Source: Cucumis sativus (Eukaryota > Streptophyta > Magnoliopsida > Cucurbitales > Cucurbitaceae). Taken from it: a stretch of 64,000 bases of DNA. The position numbers were made by a program, and so were the translations under genes. Shown here piece after piece: positions 58,606 through 64,000 of the stretch. The stretch is taken from assembly GCF_000004075.3 (NCBI RefSeq), contig NC_026656.2, forward strand, positions 2,790,001 to 2,854,000, given 5' to 3'. Each line of letters starts with the position of its first letter. Position 1 is the stretch's first letter. The notes under the pieces are model-generated. The model had not been told where the DNA came from. It made no database searches and saw only the letters and a program-made list of their open reading frames with translations.

Positions 58606-59420
58606 GTGGGGAACCTTTTTAAGGGTGGATGATAAAAAAGAAAGAAGAAGATAGTAGAGAAGCTAAGAGGCTCAATGGAAGGACACCCAAATACGTCCAA
58701 TATCATAGATCATGAATGAATTCATCTACCATGGATTGATTATTTTCACCTTTCAATTAGATATCCAGATTTATGAAAGAGCAATTGCTTTGTTAGTGTG
58801 TGATGTATGCTCACTTATTTTCTTCATATAATGTCATTGACATTCAAAGATAAATCTCATTTGAAGATGAAGCGTGACAGAATTTTATTCTTCTTGCCTA
58901 TACCCATAGAACAATACATATTCATGATTTTTATATTTAAAATGGGATGTGGAATTCAAAAACGTTGATGATCCAATATTGCACTTATTTTTTTCATATA
59001 GAAGTCGTTCGAGTAGAATATGCAATGCAATATCAACACGGTTATAAATAATGCAAATTAACTTGCCAACCATAACAATGTTTTCAAAAAAACAAGCAAA
59101 TTAAATTTTTATAAGGACTAGAACTTGAGTCAAACACTCTTTTGCTTCTACGAACCATACTTTCAATAACTCCATAAGAACGTGACTTTATCAGTAAAAC
59201 ATTAGTATAATTCCTGGAATGTTAATATTAAATTGCTTAACATAGATAAAACGAAATGTTGATTTAAATCATACTTGGAGTACATAATATACTCCATCTT
59301 TTTTAATATACTCTAACAATTTTACAGTTCTTACCTATACGATATTGCATAGCTGAAATATTAAATTTCTACTCCTTCGCTTTAGACGAAACTCTAATTT
59401 GTTCACAAACACACTACAGT
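58606..59420. other. 3' flank of the TNL locus
   Basis: AT-rich, no gene. CACTAC also occurs at 59412, nine bases before the CACTA terminus. Confidence 0.55.
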
Positions 59421-60633
59421 CACTACACGAAATGAGAACAATTGTGACACCAGAAACAACTTTGGCAAAAGGTGTGTCGCCGTTGATCATCTTTCGCCGA
59501 CTTACGTAATGTTATGTCACGGAAAGCCCATTTTCACGATGTACAGGAACAAGACATCACATAAAGTCTAAATTTAAATTTAATGCGTTCACTTTCCACG
59601 ACGTGCACCCTACCGCACACCGACGTGTGTACTACATACGGAAGTGAACCCCGACGTGTGGTAGAGTGCACGTCGCAGAAAGTGAACGCATTTAATTTAA
59701 TTTTAGACTTTTTCCGACATTGAGTGGAGTAACGTTGCGGAAAGTTTAATAATAATTATTGTTTAAACTTTTTCCGACGTGCAACCTGCCACACGTAGCG
59801 GAAAGTGTCCGTATTGAAGTGACCATGGTCACCTTTCCCCAACGTGTGGCAGAAGGCACGTCGGGGAAAGTTTAAATAATGAATTTATTATTTAAAACTT
59901 TTCAGACGTGTGTACTACATACGTTGGCGAAAGGTACCTTTCGAGACGTTGGAAAAAGTCCACACTATTTATTCTCCCATCAACACAGAACAAAATGCAA
60001 AACGAAAATAAACCCAAAATCAGTCGAGGGAGAGGAGGAGAGTTGTGTTGCTGTCGCCATCCGTCTTTGTCGCCACCACCGCCGGAAGTGTCCTCTTTTC
60101 TTCTCTTTTTGGTTTTCCATTTCAACTTTTTCGCTTCAATGTACCCTTTCAAATTCTAGTAGAGCCAGAATCCAGAGCACCGTAAAATGTGTTAATGAAT
60201 CCACACTGAAACACAAAGTTAAAAAAGAAACTCACGAAAAAACTACAAGAATAATAGAAGTATACAATTGAAACAGAACATTACAAGCTAGAAGAAGAAG
60301 AGCGACGTCACGTCGCGAAAACCCTTCCCCGACGCGCTGACACTATGCGTCGGTGAACGTTTCCCCTTCGTCGACGCAATCTGCGTCGGGGATAGAAAGT
60401 ATCCCCGACGTTCATGTCGACGTCGGGGTAACCTTCCCCGACGTTCATGTCGACGTCGACTGAGACGTCGGGGTAACCTTCCCTGACATGTTTTGGGGTT
60501 TTTGCCGACATGGGGCTACGTTAGGAACGGCCCTTTTGGGGTTTTTGCCGACGTGGTGCTACGTTAGGAACGGCCCTTTTGGGGTTTTTGCCGACGTGGT
60601 GCTACGTTAGGAACGACCCTACTTGTTGTCGTG
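59421..60633. mobile_element. Non-autonomous CACTA-type (CMC/EnSpm) DNA transposon, 1.2 kb
   Basis: The left end is CACTACACGAAATGAG. The right end, reverse-complemented, is CACGACAACAAGTAGG (10 of 16 bases agree). The 3-bp target AGT flanks both ends (59418-59420 and 60634-60636), as expected for this superfamily. Between them lie many subterminal copies of GACGT and TTTCCGAC words in both orientations, e.g. CTTTTTCCGACGTGCAACC near 59768 and GACGTCGGGGTAACCTTCC near 60462. No transposase frame is present, so it depends on a partner in trans. The middle (about 59950-60300) is less repetitive and could be captured host DNA. Confidence 0.78.
60491..60619. repeat. Three tandem 43-bp units at the right side of the CACTA element
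   Basis: Three head-to-tail copies of a unit starting TTTTGGGGTTTTTGCCGAC and ending GCTACGTTAGGAACGGCCC (60491-60533, 60534-60576, 60577-60619), with one to a few changes each. Typical of CACTA subterminal repeat arrays that bind transposase. Confidence 0.92.
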
Positions 60634-60827
60634 AGTTATGACAAAACTGCCACCAAACCAATCATAGTTGGTTTAGTAAATGTTCAAATCAACCTTGACA
60701 TCAATGAATTTTTGCGAGTCAAGTAGGTTTAACACTTAGAAATATTTTTTAAAAATTCTTGATTTAAAACTTTTCGAAAACTGACCCTAACCGACCTCTC
60801 TTGTTTTTCGAGGCTTGGTTTTTCAGT

Positions 60828-61238
60828 TTATCATGCTCACCCCTATCAAATATTCATTCCATGGTTTCTAAAATTTGATAAATTATACTAAAAACAACTC
60901 ATAAAAGTTCTATTGAATTGTAGAAAGTACTCATTCAACCCTAAAATTAAGAGATTAAATTTTTAGGTTTTTTTAGTTGAATATAGGTCGGAAGCGGTTA
61001 AAAAAAATTTAAAATAAAAAAGTAAAAGTTTGAAGAATCCATCTAACAATCATGATTGAATTATAAAAAATTTCCAATGCATTGGAAACATTTTTCATTG
61101 AATCTCTACAATCCCATCCTCTTCCTGCTACAATCTTTTTACTTTCTGGATTTAGTCTAAGAATTGAAGCTTTATAATATATAATATTCCATACAACTCC
61201 AGATTTTGAAACACTAAACTAACCATGAAATTCAAGAA
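60828..61238. repeat. Duplicated cyclin 3' flank, copy B
   Basis: Matches copy A at 53470-53867; the best part is 60988-61238. It borders the stop codon of the cyclin gene (61261), so this copy is in place and copy A is the moved or remnant one. Confidence 0.88.
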
Positions 61239-61260
61239 AGGGAGATTTCCTTGGGAGTGT

Positions 61261-62631
61261 TTAAATGGCACTGCAAGTATAGCCTGTAATTTGAGGCAAA
61301 CATTTAGTTCGAGCTTTGTTACCGGGTCGACGTTCGACTTGATTCTCTGCCCCAAGAACTTCCTTTTGAAGCTGCAAACAATGAGTACTGAAAACGTCAG
61401 CAGTGACATGAAGTCTGAAGTCCAAATTGAACAGAAATTCTATCTCCAAGCTGTTCATTTCTTTTGTACTCACTCCTCCTACTTTGGCATAAAAAGTATT
61501 GTTATAGCACCTGCATAGAATCATAACACATTAAGTTGTGTAATTGTATACATAAAAAGTATTGTTATAACATCCAAGAAATTGGAAGGAAGTTTTCAGA
61601 GATCTCAGAATATGACTGATGAGATGCACAGTATCTGTATAGCAGCATCGAACAAACAACTCACTAGCTATTGATATCTTTCAAACCAGTGTTTGAATCA
61701 CTATTACATTTTGTATAAAAATCGTTTAAAATTTTCATTTCTATCTTTCATATCTTGACTATAATTAAGTCCTTAGCATCATTGAACTTCAATAGAAGAA
61801 TAATGTATATGTGTGTGATGTGGGTGGGCGTCTTTCTCTAATATACATATGTAGGGTGGGGGATCCAACGCGAGTACAATAAAATATTTTCATCAATAAA
61901 TTTTAACATTTTTGTGACAATAAAGGCTTGGTAATAAAGTAGATAACCATAAACCTTTAAATGATTGTGGACAAATTTTGAAAAATGAAGCAAACACGAG
62001 GGACTGAATCATATATTCATCTTTCTTCACTAAAAAAAGGTCATCTATAAAAACTTGAACTTAAGGATTCCTCCTCCCATGATCTCAGTTCAACGAATGA
62101 AGGGGAAGCCAACTGAAGTAAAGTGAGTGTGATGTGAACTATAAAGAAACTAAACTGCAGAATATTAACCAAGCTCAAAATCTTTTCATCTTACATGAAT
62201 TACAACTAACTAAACAACAGTAGAACTTACCCGGCATCGATAAACTTTGCTGCAACCATGATGCTGGTGATCAGAAGGCGGTGGACATTCAAAGAAGTTA
62301 GGTAAACATCCGTTTTTTGAAGATACCTTTCAATGTATATGTAGGCAACAACTAAGCAAGCAGTTCCACAACACGTGTACTTCAAGATGCGATCGATATA
62401 TTGTCCAATGCCCATGGTAGGAGCTCGGGAACTGTGGAAAATTGTAACACTGTCTTTCTTTTTGAGTCTTTTCAATAGCTTTTCATTTTTCTGAATCAAC
62501 TTCTCGAAAACAGAGGAAAGAATTGACAAAACTTGTGGAGAACTCGAAATAAGTTTTCCAGATTCACTCAGTCCAAGAAGTGAATCTGTTTCTACTTGAA
62601 AATCCATACCATTATTTGCCATTTCTCTCAT
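61261..62631 (-). CDS. P/U-type cyclin (CYCP3/CYCU-like)
   Basis: Two exons, 62631-62231 and 61510-61261, join in frame to 216 residues. The plant P-type (U-type) cyclin pattern is clear: LGLSESGKLISSSPQVLSIL, then VTIFHSSRAPTMGIGQYIDR, the cyclin box core YIYIERYLQKTDVYLTSLNV and HRLLITSIMVAAKFIDAG. Exon 2 continues with CYNNTFYAKVGGVSTKEMNS and LEIEFLFNLDFRLHVTADVF. These cyclins resemble yeast Pho80 and bind A-type CDKs; some link nutrient or phosphate state to the cell cycle. The usual box end DxxxYNNxYYAKVGG reads GCYNNTFYAKVGG here. Start ATG 62631 (a second ATG lies three codons later) was chosen as the first after a likely leader intron acceptor. The subtype is inferred from recall. 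Confidence 0.9.
61842..61890. repeat. Distal piece of the cyclin duplication, inside the cyclin intron
   Basis: ATATGTAGGGTGGGGGAT followed shortly by a GTAC and AATAAAATATTTT, which directly follows the flank match in copy A at about 53876-53915. Confidence 0.8.
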
Positions 62632-64000
62632 GTTTATCTAGACCTGCACATACACAAATCTTATTTACTTTAATAGCTTAATTCATACATAATCCATAGT
62701 GAATGGTAAAGAAGCAATCTAATAATACCAGTGGGTCCCTTCTTAATCTGATACTAGAACCAACATTATTGCAAGGTATAAAGACTATTCCCCCAACAGA
62801 TTCAAAAGCCAACTTCTAAAGCTGCATATATTCCTTAAAACTTATTCAGAAATTTGAATCATAGAGATAAGAAAACATGGTTCTTTAGATGTTTTGCAGC
62901 TAAACAAATGAGATGCTTTGGTGCCACCAATTGATTCTCATCGTCAATAACTTGAAAGGGAAGAAAAGGGGAAAGGTCTCTTAGAAAATAGAAGGGTAAA
63001 AGGTTTAATTAGATTTCTGAATCCGGTACGTGCAGCAGACCCCACAGATCAGTTAATGTCACTAGAAATTTAAATGACTCTAACAATATCTGATGAGAAA
63101 TCTCATCTTTTTAGGTCGTTGAACTCTAAAGTTTAAGTAATAGCTTACAAGAGAACGATTCATTCCATCAGAAATTACCTCAAACTTAAATGGAAAAAAT
63201 AAGCTAAATCTTACCTATAATTATTTGAACGATGTCAAATTCCGGAGGCAACTGGTCATGTGCTTCAAAGAACAAAGAGGGGGTGATCTTAACGAAAATC
63301 AGACAATAACGGTATACGAAAGTGGCTCACAGACCATGAGGCAGGCAATTTTGGGGAAATATAGGAAGAAAAGAAGACATAAAATGCCTGAAATGCACCA
63401 GTAAAAAGGGCTTACAGTTTAGAGCTTCTTCAATAACCTTCTCAATCTTTATTGCTTGAGCATACTTGACTTGTCAGGCAGAAAAGCTAGGTAGTTCTTA
63501 ATAAGAAGAGAAAGAGAAAGTTGGTTTGAAAACAAGCTTATTCATAACTCTGGCCTGTAGACAGCAATTTCTCACGATTCTGGTTCGGTTCATTTCTTGG
63601 GAATATTAGAGAGGAATATGAATAAAGTAGCTTTAATCTATATTTATTCTTTCCTTTCATGTATAGTCACCAAGGACAAATATTTAATGTCATTTGGGTC
63701 CATTTGGGCACAATTATTCAAGCTTTCAAATCACAATGGAAAAGTATTAGCATTTGGAGCATTCATCTAAGAAACCTTATAGGGGAAAAAAGTATCGAAT
63801 ACTCACTGAGGTATATCCAGCACAGAGAGAGAAAGAAACAGAACATAGAGATTCCATTCTACCAGAATACTAAAGTGAAAAGCACAGATCAATCAATGGA
63901 AATTTTAAGCTATGAGCAGAGGCTGAACAAACAACAACAATAATGACTTGTTGGCAGGCCAAAAATTCCAAGAAAATCACATAAAGCTATAAAGTTTCCT
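62632..64000. other. 5' flank of the cyclin gene, no other gene seen
   Basis: Leader and promoter of the minus-strand cyclin. GTGCAG|GTCTAG on the minus strand just before the ATG suggests a leader intron. The 94-codon frame 63659-63943 has no recognisable content and is not called. Confidence 0.5.

Noticed and set aside
59879-60271. Possible transposase or captured gene in the CACTA element
   Set aside because: Frames are short, low-complexity or Ser-rich and show no TNP-type or other domain.
60491-60619. Three regular 43-bp repeats, CRISPR-like at first sight
   Set aside because: The units are head to tail without unique spacers and lie inside a CACTA element in plant DNA.
63659-63943. 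94-codon frame at the right end
   Set aside because: Low-complexity, Gln-rich end and no known motif; lies in the 5' flank of the cyclin gene.

Overview
The window is nuclear DNA of a dicotyledonous plant. It has small exons with GT..AG introns, AT-rich intergenic DNA, simple repeats, and plant-only families (PLS-class PPR, P/U-type cyclin, TIR-NB resistance gene, plant mobile domain). The style of the TIR-NB gene and of the decayed LINE and Tourist-like fragments suggests a cucurbit, probably Cucumis; that is an inference from recall, not a database match. I saw no rRNA, intact tRNA, CRISPR or prokaryotic feature.

Layout. 0-2.3 kb: a tRNA-related repeat head, a Tourist-like MITE, and the last two exons of an IDM3-like alpha-crystallin-domain gene. 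3.0-9.7 kb: a compact cluster of a PPR editing factor (MEF19-like, -), a plastid-targeted three-TM protein of unknown function (-), and, head to head with it, a seven-exon RING E3 ligase (+). 11.0-14.2 kb: mevalonate kinase (five exons). 15.7-23.2 kb: a tandem array of three two-exon genes for a GPI-anchored Cys-rich family (At5g19250/At3g06035 type). 24.6-31.8 kb: a nine-exon synergin-gamma-like gene with repeated WxFK modules. 34.3-37.0 kb: peroxisomal adenine nucleotide carrier (PNC, -, five exons). 37-42.7 kb: AT-rich gene desert. 43.2-52.2 kb: MIRO GTPase (14 coding exons). 53.4-62.6 kb: a rearranged accessory block with a plant-mobile-domain relic, a gutted TIR-NB-LRR locus, a small CACTA-type element with an AGT target duplication, and a P/U-type cyclin. 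The 3' part of the cyclin gene is repeated 7.4 kb away without its exon 2.

The genes are independent single-gene units. MEF19, PNC and MIRO, with mevalonate kinase, match an Arabidopsis neighbourhood that exists in two copies (around At3g05240-05310 and At5g27450-27540), so the left and middle parts look like conserved microsynteny. The GPI array and the resistance/transposon block are lineage-specific insertions or expansions. Exon joins were derived by eye from splice signals and reading-frame continuity; no alignment was run.
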